Of a DNA stretch of 64,000 nt, positions 54,901 to 63,800 are shown in pieces; within the stretch, counting starts at the first letter, position 1, and every line of letters starts with the position of its first letter. The stretch comes from Rhizobium sp. BK399 (lineage in GTDB: Bacteria; Pseudomonadota; Alphaproteobacteria; Rhizobiales; Rhizobiaceae). Under the pieces are notes generated by a model. The model did not search any database, was not told the origin of the DNA, and worked only from the letters and a program-made list of their open reading frames with translations. The stretch spans positions 20,731 through 84,730 of the forward strand of contig NZ_JACIAH010000010.1 of NCBI RefSeq assembly GCF_014194695.1, in the 5' to 3' direction. Made by a program: the position numbers and the translations under genes.

Positions 54901-55868
54901 CGGGTGCTGCATGGAGCGATCTGAGCATGCAGCTGCAACCTGTGATCAAGGGCGCAAGCTTTGCCCGCTGCGCCTTTATCAACGTGTGGTTCCACAATCA
55001 CTGGGTAGGAAATCTGGAGGACGGAATTGCCCGCGCCGCGGCGGGGGCCGACGCAGGCCTTGCAAGCGGTGAAATTGTCTATGGCTGTTTCAATCTGACG
55101 ACGGTCGTCGTGCTGCTTGTTGCGGCGGGCCGTCCTATCGATGTGGTGATATCGACCGGTATCGCGCTTCTCGCGCAAAACGGTGGTCGGGTGCGCAATT
55201 CTGCCTTCACGCTCCTCCTGGAGTTGCAGTCGGCCCGAGCACTGGCGGGCAAGACACGGGCGTTCGATCAGCTTTCCGATGCTACTGTGGACGAGGAGGC
55301 GGAGTTCTCCTCCATGCTGCAATCGCGCTTCAGCAACCAGGTTGCCTGCTATTACACTGCTAAACTCCGATTGGCCGCGCTTGGTGGAGACTGGCGAAGC
55401 GCGCTCTCCTGGGCAGAAAAGGCACGTGCCCTGTTGCCATTCTTCGCCGGACAACCCTCCGAGGTCATGCTGCTACACTATCATGGCGTCGCGGCCCTGG
55501 CGCTTGCTGCTTTTGGCTCCCCGGAGGACGCTCAGGCCCTGCGTGCCGAGGGTTGGGATTGCGCGGACCAGATGCGCAACTGGGAAGGTCTGAACGAGTC
55601 CTGGCTCGGTCCGAAGGCGGATATTCTCGAGGGGCTGCTCGAGGCGGGTGCCGGGCATATTGAGGTAGCTGACAGGTTGTTTCGTGCGGCCGCGCAACGC
55701 GCGGCAAAAGTTGGCCATCTGGAGGACCATGCCTTCGCCCTGGAATGCCTGGCCCGGCTGCAAAAAGCAGTCGGCAAGGTCCCGGGCTCGCTTCCCGGGG
55801 CGCTGGCTGCTTACCGGACTTGGGGTGCCGAAGGGAAACGCGCACGCCTCGCTGACGAATTTGCCTGA
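51939..55868 (+). CDS. Soluble-adenylyl-cyclase-like protein: two cyclase domains, NTPase, helical repeats
   Basis: 1309 residues from the ATG at 51939 (GAGG six bases upstream; a GTG at 51879 is possible). C1 domain (about 35-200) has both metal Asps: LWLDVVAFT (D41) and LMFAGDGLLAGW (D91). C2 domain (about 255-410) lost the metal Asps but keeps the transition-state pair in YGEAVNLAARLQ (N372, R376). A STAND-like NTPase follows: ESGMGKSRLL (Walker A, about 464-470) and LLVTVDDAQWLDDES (Walker B, about 590). The last 600 residues are TPR-like helices. Order and motifs match ADCY10-type soluble cyclase (for example GFAGD-like and FCGLIG). Expected product cAMP. No membrane segment. Confidence 0.88.
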   Translation: MSDASLHEARLIESFAPPPLRLFGRQKDEPSDRRMALLWLDVVAFTRITGHFLARGPAGIEDLANLLELHFTGLIDVIVAHGGEPLMFAGDGLLAGWPCEGSTPSDALLRAATCGNHVLATSRTSLPSGEPIELHAVLAFGQCHTAEIGTGSLRLHVTVGKGLADLQAASITRAKGQLLVSAAACSILGDAIAVRSIGPDATILSTLRDQADLIPLTIPPMTPQDRERLAGHVPLPVASRLNSQLLDWTAELRRISVVFVALSRLDHASPDILSRLESVVAAIKPKVAEHDGFIQQIRVDERGANLVIVFGVPPVAHADDPVRAVRSAIDMRDALRGIGQPSSIGVATGTAFCGLIGNDVFRAWTTYGEAVNLAARLQGLQQGTIQCDEATVRGAQDAISFTPIGHSQVRGWDLNVPVWTPRRQDRTGFDQSMHGRDSELAWILKAFEETSQSGNSRFVLVEAESGMGKSRLLAELHHRLRSEQSATLAGVADRIEHRVPYRGWRDILTQLLGLEVRHPELQRREATLRALGPELSPRAALLNPILQLDFSETPELQAMSAPLRMEARLDLFVSLLRRFASDGSLLVTVDDAQWLDDESWTLAAAAIRSVRGLCLVMAMQPMEDDARIESLSGGGVVRLKLLGLSDEEQDRLALTRLGADRIAPELANLLRARARGHPFFCLELARALHDDGLIEVVDGTCRIAQHLADDRLPLPDSIHAAVARRIDRLDLESQVTLKVASAAGLRFPTALVAAVHPTANAEPAIVGRHLLMHQRAGMLQTDHIDELDGYSFCHGIMRDVAYELMLYGQRKQLHRAIASWYEQNSVLDISRVYALIAHHLEAAGELVRAAHYLRLEAERVFGLGSVRQSLSIGLHGAALLGSQVPVDGAELQKAIGQEMEQIAALLGDRRPADLVDLPRLEDEHVASLVPLLLSIAPYAYQSQKPELFALLGARCLRLTLAHGQADFTPDVYAMYSIVHAAMTGDRRTGAAWSDLSMQLQPVIKGASFARCAFINVWFHNHWVGNLEDGIARAAAGADAGLASGEIVYGCFNLTTVVVLLVAAGRPIDVVISTGIALLAQNGGRVRNSAFTLLLELQSARALAGKTRAFDQLSDATVDEEAEFSSMLQSRFSNQVACYYTAKLRLAALGGDWRSALSWAEKARALLPFFAGQPSEVMLLHYHGVAALALAAFGSPEDAQALRAEGWDCADQMRNWEGLNESWLGPKADILEGLLEAGAGHIEVADRLFRAAAQRAAKVGHLEDHAFALECLARLQKAVGKVPGSLPGALAAYRTWGAEGKRARLADEFA

Positions 55869-55991
55869 GGTTGAGATGTGTGGACTGCGAGACGATGACT
55901 TCGACGTATTGTGTCGCTCCATCTTGGTCGCACAAAAATGCACCGCTGAACGAAACTGCGCTCAATTCATTGGGTGTTGTCGTAAGTTTCG

Positions 55992-56993
55992 TCAAATCAC
56001 CCGCTGCAGCAGCACGGCATGCGCATGCAAGTCCAGCCCGAGTGCGAGGAGCATGACGTAGGGCGTTGTTATGTCCTCCTCGCGAGCAGCCAGCGTCACG
56101 GCGATGCTCGCGACGGTCATGTTTCCGAAATCGGTGATGGTGCTGAGCGCCGGTCCGGTTTCCAGCTTGCTGGACCAGCTCTTCAAAAGCACTGTCGAGG
56201 CCTGGTGGCCGATTAGGGTGATGTCTGTGCCGGAAAGCCCCTGGCGCTGCAACACATCCAACGCCGCCCTCGGAGCGGTTTCACCGCCAAAAGACTTGAA
56301 GGCGTCGATGCCCTTCTCTGTCATGTGAAAATAGGGACCGCTATATAGTTGGTCTTCCGGTTGCCCGTCGGTCTTTATCCGGTTCCCGGCGACGTACATG
56401 ACACCGTAAAGGTCGGACTGGACAAGAGCCTGCTGGTCCCGGACGACCCATCGTACACCGGCCGTTGCACCGCCGAGCACGGCAGCCGCAGCCCCGTCGC
56501 CGGCGCTGATAGAGGCAGCCTCGTTATAGTCGACAGCCCGCGTCCAGTCGCAGCCGGCAACGACGAGGACACGCCGGACCCGTCCCGCCTTGAGCAGGGC
56601 ATCGGCAATGACGAGCGATTCCGTAAAGTTAGAAAAGTCGTTGCCGAGCGCCAATGGCATGGCCCGCTCAGGCAGACCAAGACCCTTGTGCACGTCTCCG
56701 AGGTCGCTCGGCACGATGTAACGGCTGAGCGATGCGCAGCCGATCAGAAGGTCGATGTCATCAGCCGTTACCTCCGCGTCGATCATCGCCTTCTTGGCGG
56801 CAGCCACCATGATGGAGGCCAATGTCTCGTCGGCTCCAAGGACATGCCGCCGCTCATAACCCTGGAACAGCGCGAGGATCTCCGTTTCCGAGGCGTTATT
56901 CCTCAGTGCGTTGAAGATCGGGTCGTCGTTGAGCCGCACGCCTTTTGGTAGCTGGTAGCCCAGTCCGATGATCCCCAAATCGCTCTCAACCAT
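55992..56993 (-). CDS. Ketosynthase-III-like (thiolase fold) protein lacking the catalytic Cys
   Basis: 333 residues from the ATG at 56993, which lies eight bases inside the amine oxidase gene. The fold is FabH-like: LGIIGLGYQLPKGVR, YERRHVLGADE, IDLLIGCASLSRYI, SAGDGAAAAVLG, IGHQAST (H263) and ITDFGNMTVASIAV (N291). At the nucleophile position it reads LALGNDFSNFTESL, with no Cys, where FabH has a Cys before SGF. His and Asn are kept. It may condense or transfer without a covalent acyl-Cys step, act as a partner subunit (as PqsB does for PqsC), or decarboxylate. Last gene of the TPP/oxidase operon. Confidence 0.82.
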   Translation of the reverse strand: MVESDLGIIGLGYQLPKGVRLNDDPIFNALRNNASETEILALFQGYERRHVLGADETLASIMVAAAKKAMIDAEVTADDIDLLIGCASLSRYIVPSDLGDVHKGLGLPERAMPLALGNDFSNFTESLVIADALLKAGRVRRVLVVAGCDWTRAVDYNEAASISAGDGAAAAVLGGATAGVRWVVRDQQALVQSDLYGVMYVAGNRIKTDGQPEDQLYSGPYFHMTEKGIDAFKSFGGETAPRAALDVLQRQGLSGTDITLIGHQASTVLLKSWSSKLETGPALSTITDFGNMTVASIAVTLAAREEDITTPYVMLLALGLDLHAHAVLLQRVI

Positions 56994-58677
56994 GCTGCCA
57001 CTCGCCTTTCGGCAAACCGAGCCGCTGCTGCAGGACGATCTCGGCCGTCTGCAGGGCGCCCTCTGCCCACGTTTGGTTGGTCGAATAGGCTTCTCCGCAG
57101 ATGTAGCAGGGGAAATCCTCAACCGGTTGGGTCATGCGGGTAAGCATGACATCCGACTGGACGTTGACGTTCCAAAGATGCACGCCGCCGCCGTAGGGGT
57201 CGCGCGACCAGTCCATATAAGCGGCATCGATGGGGCGCGGGGCGCTGTCGTTGCCGTGCATCTGCATGAGTTCTCGATGGAGTTCGTTTACCATCTGTGT
57301 GGTGGCGGGGTGCAGTGCCCAGTTATCGGCGAGCCGTTTGGCGAACGGGTCAGACGGGTCCGCGATTTCGGCTGTGTCTGGCTGGAACTTCGCCCAATGG
57401 TGACCCGGGCTTTTAAGGTTGAGCGGCAGGCCTGCCTTGTGGACTTCCGCCCGCTTGTCCAGCCCCTCCCAGAAACTCACGTTCAGGAGATCGTCGTAGA
57501 CCATGACGAGGCCTGGTGCGTCCCGCTTGGGAATGATCCCGCCGTCTGGCCCTGCGGGCCAATAGTAGCATTGCCGGATCGGCATGTCGGTGAGCGAACG
57601 ACCGGAACTTACCTTGGAATCCTGCCACCAGCAGTTCGGATAGAGCAAAAAACATTTGAAGAGGGGAATTGGTGCGACGGAAGCGAGGTCTTGTCGGAAC
57701 TGGATGTTCTCAGGGCCGAGAACCTTGCCTTCCGGATCCAGCAGTTCGATGGAACGGCGCGGCATGGCGAGCACGATGGCACGCGCCGTCCTTGTCGTGC
57801 CGTCGCGGAAACGCAGCTCGATACCTGTGGAGCCGTCCTCAAGCGTGATGCCTTCGAAACCGGCAAGCCATTGGTTGAACTGGATCTCGCCACCAGCCGC
57901 CTGGAAACGGTTCTGGAGCTCCCAGGGCACAGTCTCGTAACCGCCGTTGACCATCCGGTAGCTGACGCCCGGAGTAAAATCGAAATACTCGGCGGTCAGG
58001 TCAAGTGCATTGGTGTTTCCGCCGAGACAGTCATATCCGACAGTCGCACGGGCGGCGGCATATCCGTCAGCACTAAGGCCCTTGGCGAGGAGATTCCACA
58101 GTCCGTGCTGCCACAGTGGCAATCCGTCGATCTCAACTTTTTCGAGATACTGGCGCAGTGTCCCGGCATTGAGATTCTCCATCAGCCCGGGCATCAGGCT
58201 TGTCAGAACGCGCCCGATCAGCGAGGCGGGACTCCCGGCACCGCTGGCAGCCAGCCAAGCCGCTTCCCCTGGATCGAACCAGTAGGGGAGTGCCGCCGTA
58301 TCGCCGAGATCGCTTGTGCGCAGGAGTTTGCCGCGCAGGAAGGCAATATTACCAGGAAGATCGACAACCTGGGCATGGTAGGGCAGTTTCAACACGCACT
58401 CGACCAGGCCGGTAACAAGTGTTTGTGCTGGTGCGACATAGCGCATGCCCCCGACCTCGGCGGTTGTATCGGGCATATGCGGAGAACGGGCCGAAAGCAG
58501 GCGGCCTCCAATGCGGTCGCTCCCTTCGAAGAGGGCGACCTTGAGTTTTCCCCGGGCAGTCTCCCAGACTGCGAGGCCGGAGCCCGTCAGACGCGATGTC
58601 AGCATCCGCCATCCGGCATAAATGCCGCCAATCCCGCCGCCGACGATCGCAACGTCGACATCAGGTAATGCAACCAT
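56986..58677 (-). CDS. FAD-dependent amine oxidase family protein
   Basis: 563 residues; AGGGGAAACC precedes the ATG. Rossmann start DVAIVGGGIGGIYAGWRML, then RIGGRLLSARSPHMPDTTAE, VGGMRYVAPAQTLVTGLVEC, and the FAD-closing C-terminus YICGEAYSTNQTWAEGALQT. This is the monoamine-oxidase/L-amino-acid-oxidase superfamily, about 100 residues longer than typical MAO because of insertions between about 300 and 480. It starts 13 bases after the TPP-enzyme stop and overlaps the ketosynthase-like gene by eight bases, so the three are tightly coupled. Probably oxidises an amine or amino acid made or used by its partners. Confidence 0.87.
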   Translation of the reverse strand: MVALPDVDVAIVGGGIGGIYAGWRMLTSRLTGSGLAVWETARGKLKVALFEGSDRIGGRLLSARSPHMPDTTAEVGGMRYVAPAQTLVTGLVECVLKLPYHAQVVDLPGNIAFLRGKLLRTSDLGDTAALPYWFDPGEAAWLAASGAGSPASLIGRVLTSLMPGLMENLNAGTLRQYLEKVEIDGLPLWQHGLWNLLAKGLSADGYAAARATVGYDCLGGNTNALDLTAEYFDFTPGVSYRMVNGGYETVPWELQNRFQAAGGEIQFNQWLAGFEGITLEDGSTGIELRFRDGTTRTARAIVLAMPRRSIELLDPEGKVLGPENIQFRQDLASVAPIPLFKCFLLYPNCWWQDSKVSSGRSLTDMPIRQCYYWPAGPDGGIIPKRDAPGLVMVYDDLLNVSFWEGLDKRAEVHKAGLPLNLKSPGHHWAKFQPDTAEIADPSDPFAKRLADNWALHPATTQMVNELHRELMQMHGNDSAPRPIDAAYMDWSRDPYGGGVHLWNVNVQSDVMLTRMTQPVEDFPCYICGEAYSTNQTWAEGALQTAEIVLQQRLGLPKGEWQHG

Positions 58678-58690
58678 GGTTTCCCCTCCC

Positions 58691-60496
58691 TCAGTCGACC
58701 TTCTTTTGCCAGTAAGGCGGGCTCCAGTATGGAGGAGCGGCCTTGGGGTCTATATGCGCGACGATCACCTGCGGTCTCCCGTTGTTTGCGCCATCGACGA
58801 TCTTTGGCCAGGCGTCCCGAAGGTCGCCGGGGCTCGAGATGCCAACCGCATTGGCGCCAAGGCCTTCCGCCACCTTCACCAGGTCGGTCGTGCCAAGGCT
58901 GTAGGCATCGCTGAAGCCGCCATCGCTCGGGAACATCATCGCCATTCCCTGTGCCACCATGTTGAGATCCTCGTCCTTCAGGACGACCCAGATGGCGCCC
59001 ACCTTGTGGGCGGCGGCGGTGGAGATCTCGCCGAGCTGCATCAGGAAGGCTCCGTCCCCAACCAGTGCGAGAGAGAGGCGACCCGGCTGTCCGAGCTTGG
59101 CGCCAATCACGCCGCAGACACCAAATCCCATGGGGCCCATGGCAAGGGCGCTATGGAATTCCTGCTTTCGGTCAACGATCAGGGAATGCAGGCCCCAGCC
59201 GACGCAATTTCCGCAATCGATGAAAATGGATGCATCAGCCGGCAGCAATTCGTTGAGCGTTCGGCAAAGGGCGGCCGGCTGGAGAGGAGCCGCTTCCGAG
59301 GTGTAGTCGTCGGGCGAGGAAAATGGCGAATTGGCCTTTTTGATCCCGGCGATCTCGGCCTTTCGCTCTGCAACCACCGCAGGGGAAGCCGGCCAGGTTG
59401 GCGCCTGATCCCAAAGAGCCCGGATGAAGGCTCCGGCCTCCGCGACGATTCCGTCGGTTACGGGGAAGCCGCGTCCAATCATCGCCTGATCGATATCGAC
59501 CTGGATGAATGGGCCATTCGGCACCAGCATCGGGTTCCATCGGTAGGTTGCAAGCTCGCCGAGCGAGGAGCCGATGACGAGCAGGGCGTCATGGGCCGCA
59601 GTGCCATCCTTGTTGATCATCCAATATTGCGGCCATTGGCAACCAGCAAACCCGTAGGTGCGAAGCGACAGCTCGTTCGTTTCGGGAAAGACGCCCTTGC
59701 CATCCGAGGTCGTCATGACCGGAACCTGCCACCACTCCGCCAGGGCCCGAAGCGCGTCGGCCGTGTCAGGATCCCGAACCGCGTCTCGGCAGCCGCTGCC
59801 GACCAGGATCAGTGGACGCATGGCGGTCGACATCACCTTGAGCACTCGCCGGACGGCGTCGACCGGTGCACCGCCTGGCAGCGAACGATAGTTGGTGGGA
59901 CGGGCCGGGGGGCGCGGCGCCACGATCTGAAACGGGTCCTCGTCGTCGATCATTGCCGACGCGACACTGTCGGAAATGCCGAGACGTACGGCGCGCCGGG
60001 GAATTGACAGCATGTCGCGCAGCGCCTGCTCGATAATGATAGGCGCCCCGGCCGATGCTGCGATATCGGCGCTATAACGGGTTCCCGCGGCGTAGATGTC
60101 ACGAATATTCAGACCGCAGTCTGTCCCTTCTTGGAGATAGCCGCGGCCAAGGAAGTTCTGCTGCACCTCGCCGGTCAACGTCATGACGGCAGAACCGCCA
60201 AAATTGGCGTTCATCGTGCCGGTGAGGGCGTTGGTGGCACCGGGGCCGCTGGTGACCAGGACGACGCCGGGCTTGCCGGTCGCCCTGAAATAACCGTCGG
60301 CCATGTAAGCAGCCGCGGACTCGTGCCGGCACACGATATAGGTGAATTCGCGTCTTTGCCTGACCCGCTCCAAAAGATGTGCGATACCGGCACCCGGAAC
60401 GCCGAACATCAGCGTCGCATTTTCGAGAACCAGGTAATCGAGAAGCTGGTCGGCAACGGTGCCGCCTTGCGAAGACGTAGGTGCAGCCATCGTCAT
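58691..60496 (-). CDS. Thiamine-diphosphate-dependent enzyme (acetolactate synthase/decarboxylase-like)
   Basis: 601 residues with the three ThDP domains. The activating Glu is in CRHESAAAYMADGYFRATGK (E about 59). The central domain (about 215-350) includes LILVGSGCRDAV. The PP domain has LALVGDGAFLMQLGEISTAA followed by VVLKDEDLNM, where the usual NN of the ThDP/Mg motif is KD. Members decarboxylate 2-oxo acids and may join the fragment to an acceptor. First gene of a three-gene operon; GGAG lies upstream of the ATG. The substrate is unknown. Confidence 0.88.
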   Translation of the reverse strand: MTMAAPTSSQGGTVADQLLDYLVLENATLMFGVPGAGIAHLLERVRQRREFTYIVCRHESAAAYMADGYFRATGKPGVVLVTSGPGATNALTGTMNANFGGSAVMTLTGEVQQNFLGRGYLQEGTDCGLNIRDIYAAGTRYSADIAASAGAPIIIEQALRDMLSIPRRAVRLGISDSVASAMIDDEDPFQIVAPRPPARPTNYRSLPGGAPVDAVRRVLKVMSTAMRPLILVGSGCRDAVRDPDTADALRALAEWWQVPVMTTSDGKGVFPETNELSLRTYGFAGCQWPQYWMINKDGTAAHDALLVIGSSLGELATYRWNPMLVPNGPFIQVDIDQAMIGRGFPVTDGIVAEAGAFIRALWDQAPTWPASPAVVAERKAEIAGIKKANSPFSSPDDYTSEAAPLQPAALCRTLNELLPADASIFIDCGNCVGWGLHSLIVDRKQEFHSALAMGPMGFGVCGVIGAKLGQPGRLSLALVGDGAFLMQLGEISTAAAHKVGAIWVVLKDEDLNMVAQGMAMMFPSDGGFSDAYSLGTTDLVKVAEGLGANAVGISSPGDLRDAWPKIVDGANNGRPQVIVAHIDPKAAPPYWSPPYWQKKVD

Positions 60497-60845
60497 GAAC
60501 TCCGCTTTTCGTTAGATTGGCAGAAGAGCTATGAACGCGATTTCAGGTGGTTGCGAATGCAGGTGCTACTTGCGGGCAGTAACGCATCTTGCCTGAGGTC
60601 CGGCCGCATGTCGAGTGCTAGCAGACGCTACGCGTTGCTATGTATCGAATATAGTCTGTGACCAGCGAGCGTCATTAGCGCAACTACACATTGAGCATGC
60701 TGCAATCCTATCGCCAAAGAGATGTCGACTGTTTTACATCGAAAGGCGTACACTGTATTTCATGCGTTATCGATTATACTTAAAAAACCTGCTTATTGGC
60801 CGGTTCTCAGGGGTTTGATCTTGAAAATTTATGAGGGAGCATGCC
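60497..60845. promoter_or_regulatory. Divergent promoter region of the TPP-enzyme operon and the large exoprotein gene
   Basis: 349 bases without a gene. The right half (60640-60830) is clearly AT-rich against the surrounding GC-rich coding DNA, as expected for promoters. GAGGGAG at 60833-60839 is the ribosome site of the plus-strand gene. No palindrome stands out. Confidence 0.5.
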
Positions 60846-63800
60846 ATGAATCGCAACGCTCGCCGATGGGCTTCCAGCTCGACACTCATGGATTCATGGC
60901 TCCCCAGGTGGCTTTCCGGCGGCCGAAAGTCGAAATCCCGCAATGCGGCCTACGGAGGCGACGGATCTCATCAAGTCGCGCTCGCCACGCCGACCGCTGT
61001 GGGGACGGCCTCCGGCGCCGTGGCCGACAACCCGATTAAGGAAACGATAGCCGATGGAGAAGATCGTCGGAACGGGGGCGCGGTCTGCGATGCGCACGGT
61101 CAGGTGATCAGCGATCTGACGCCGCTATCACTGGCAAATGGCAACGGAGACGGACCTCAGGGGGGCAACGGTGCCGTGCCTCGCTCTGTCGCCGGGGGAT
61201 GGGATCATTTCTCAGGCAGTTGGGGTGCGCAAACATTTGGAATAGAGTCATCGCCGCACGCCGGTCAGAGCACGGTTGGCAAGACTTCAGGACAAGACCC
61301 GGCCATTATGGTGGGTGGGCACGTCGCTTCCGGCAGGTTCGTCATGCCGCAGACGGCCACGCTCGACCAAGGAAGCGCGACTGGGTCTCGTTCACTCCAG
61401 GCGCTTGGTCTGTCGTTCGGCGCGTCGGCGACCGACCAGCTGCATGGCCTGTCCCGAATGTCAGGTTTTCGTGAAACCGCAAGATTGACCGTTTCAACGG
61501 TCTCGAGCGGAACTCTAGTTGGTGTTGGAGAGCCCGTAACCGGAGGCGCCAGCTCCAAGAGCGCCACGCTTTTTGCTGCGCCGGCAGCCGATCTGGGCGG
61601 CACTCAGAGTGCGGCGATCCAAAGTTTGGCGGCCGCAGCGGCGGTCAGCAACGCGATCGTGACCGAGAACCAGAAGCAAGGTAATCCGGAGAGTGAATGG
61701 GGCATCGACGGGGCAGGCAGCACGAACATCGAGGGTTTTGCCACCGACATCAGCGTCAATCGCGGCCAGACTGTCAGCTTCAAAATCAACACGAACTCCA
61801 ACAACTATCGAATCGACATCTATCGCCTCGGCTATTACGGCGGCATGGGCGCGCGCAAGATTACGACGATCCAGCATACAGGCGTGCAGAACCAGCCTAC
61901 ACCGTTGCGCGATAACGCTACCGGTCTGGTCGACGCCGGCAACTGGTCGGTGTCGGCGTCCTGGGCAATTCCGGCAGACGCGACGTCGGGCATCTATATT
62001 GCAAAGCTCGTGCGGCAGGATGGTACCGCTGGTGAGAACCAAATCCCATTCATCGTACGCGACGACAGCAGCCACAGCGATGTTATCTTTCAAACCTCCG
62101 ATGAGACCTGGCAGGCCTATAACCCCTGGGGTGGAGCCAATCTCTACCAAGGCAACGGGCCAGGGGGAGATTCCGCCCCGGGTCGTGCATACGCTGTCAG
62201 CTACAATCGCCCGATCACCACCAGGGGCGGCGGCCTCGCGGCCGGGCCGCAGGATTATATCTTCGGTGTCGAATTCTCAGCCATTCAATGGCTTGAGAAA
62301 AACGGATATGATGTGTCTTATATGGCTGGAATGGACTCCGACCGCCTCGGCAGCCTGATTAAAAATCATAAGATGTTCCTGAGTGTAGGCCACGATGAGT
62401 ATTGGTCGGGACAACAGCGTGCCAATGTCGAGGCAGCGCGGGATGCCGGGGTTAACCTCTCCTTTTGGAGCGGCAACGAGGTTTACTGGGAGACTCGCTT
62501 CGCTCCAAGCATCAGTGCGGGCGCGCAACCCTATCGCACCCTGGTCAGCTACAAGGAAACAAGGGCCGGCCCAATTGATCCGGATAATCAATGGACTGGA
62601 ACCTTCCGGGATCCACGTTATGTCTCGTCGACCGCGGTCGGGGGAGGGCGGCCGGAAAACGCGCTGACTGGTACCATGTTCCAGGTCGATTCCTACCGAA
62701 GTGATGCGATTACCATCCCGTATGATGACGCCAACCTGCGGTTCTGGCGCGATACCAGCGTGGCAACCCTCCAGCCGGGCCAGACAGCAGCCCTTCAGCA
62801 GAACTATCTCGGATATGAATGGGATGAGTCGCCTGACAATGGATTTCGCCCCGCTGGGCTTATCGAGTTGTCGTCGACGACGTTGCCGGTCAGCCAATAT
62901 CTGCTGGACTACGGTACGACAACCGGCAATGCAACCGCAACGCACAACCTGACGCTTTACCGGGCGCCGAGTGGTGCATTGGTATTCGGTGCCGGCACAG
63001 TTTACTGGGCATGGGGGCTTGATGCGAACCATGACCTGGAAGCCACGCCCGTCGACCCGCGCGTAAAGCAGGCGATGGTCAATTTGCTGGCCGACATGGG
63101 CATCCAGCCGGGTACGCTGGAAGCGGGACTGGTAGCCGAAACACAGTCAACGGATACCACAAAGCCTGTGTCATTGATCATTGCGCCGAACGACGGGACC
63201 CCGCTTAAGGTAGGCAATGCCATCACCATTAGCGGAACCGCATCCGACGTCGGCGGTGTTATCGCGTCGGTCGAGGTCTCCACCGATGGTGGTACGACCT
63301 GGCACCGGGCGGTTGGAGACGAGTCCTGGACCTATAGCTGGGTCGCGCAGACAGCCGGTACGTTCACCATCAAGACCAGGGCGGTAGACGACAGCCTCAA
63401 TCTCGAAACCCCCGGTAGTGGCCGAACAGTGACGGTAACGGGCAACAACTTCTTTTCCGCTTCAGCGATACCGCCTACCGTGCCGGACGGCGATGCAAAT
63501 GCCATCGAAGTTGGAATGAAGTTCCAATCCTCCGTCGCAGGCACTGTAACGGGTGTTCGGTATTACAAGAGCGATTTGAACATCGGACCGCACACAGGGT
63601 CGCTGTGGTCGAGCACAGGCACCAGATTGGCGACGGTCACTTTTTCCAACGAATCAGGGGTCGGTTGGCAGGCCGCCAGCTTTTCAACGCCAGTCTCGAT
63701 CGTTGCCGGCACCACATATGTGGTCTCTTATCACACCAACTACGGGCACTATGTGGCAACAGGAGGCTATTTTGCCTCTTCCGTAACGAATGGATCACTC

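Noticed and set aside
56968..58668. 566-codon plus-strand open frame
   Set aside because: Exact antisense of the FAD amine oxidase, whose minus-strand motifs are unmistakable. The plus frame shows no family motif and reflects high-GC codon bias.
58622..60007. 461-codon plus-strand open frame
   Set aside because: Antisense shadow of the TPP-dependent enzyme; no motif of its own.
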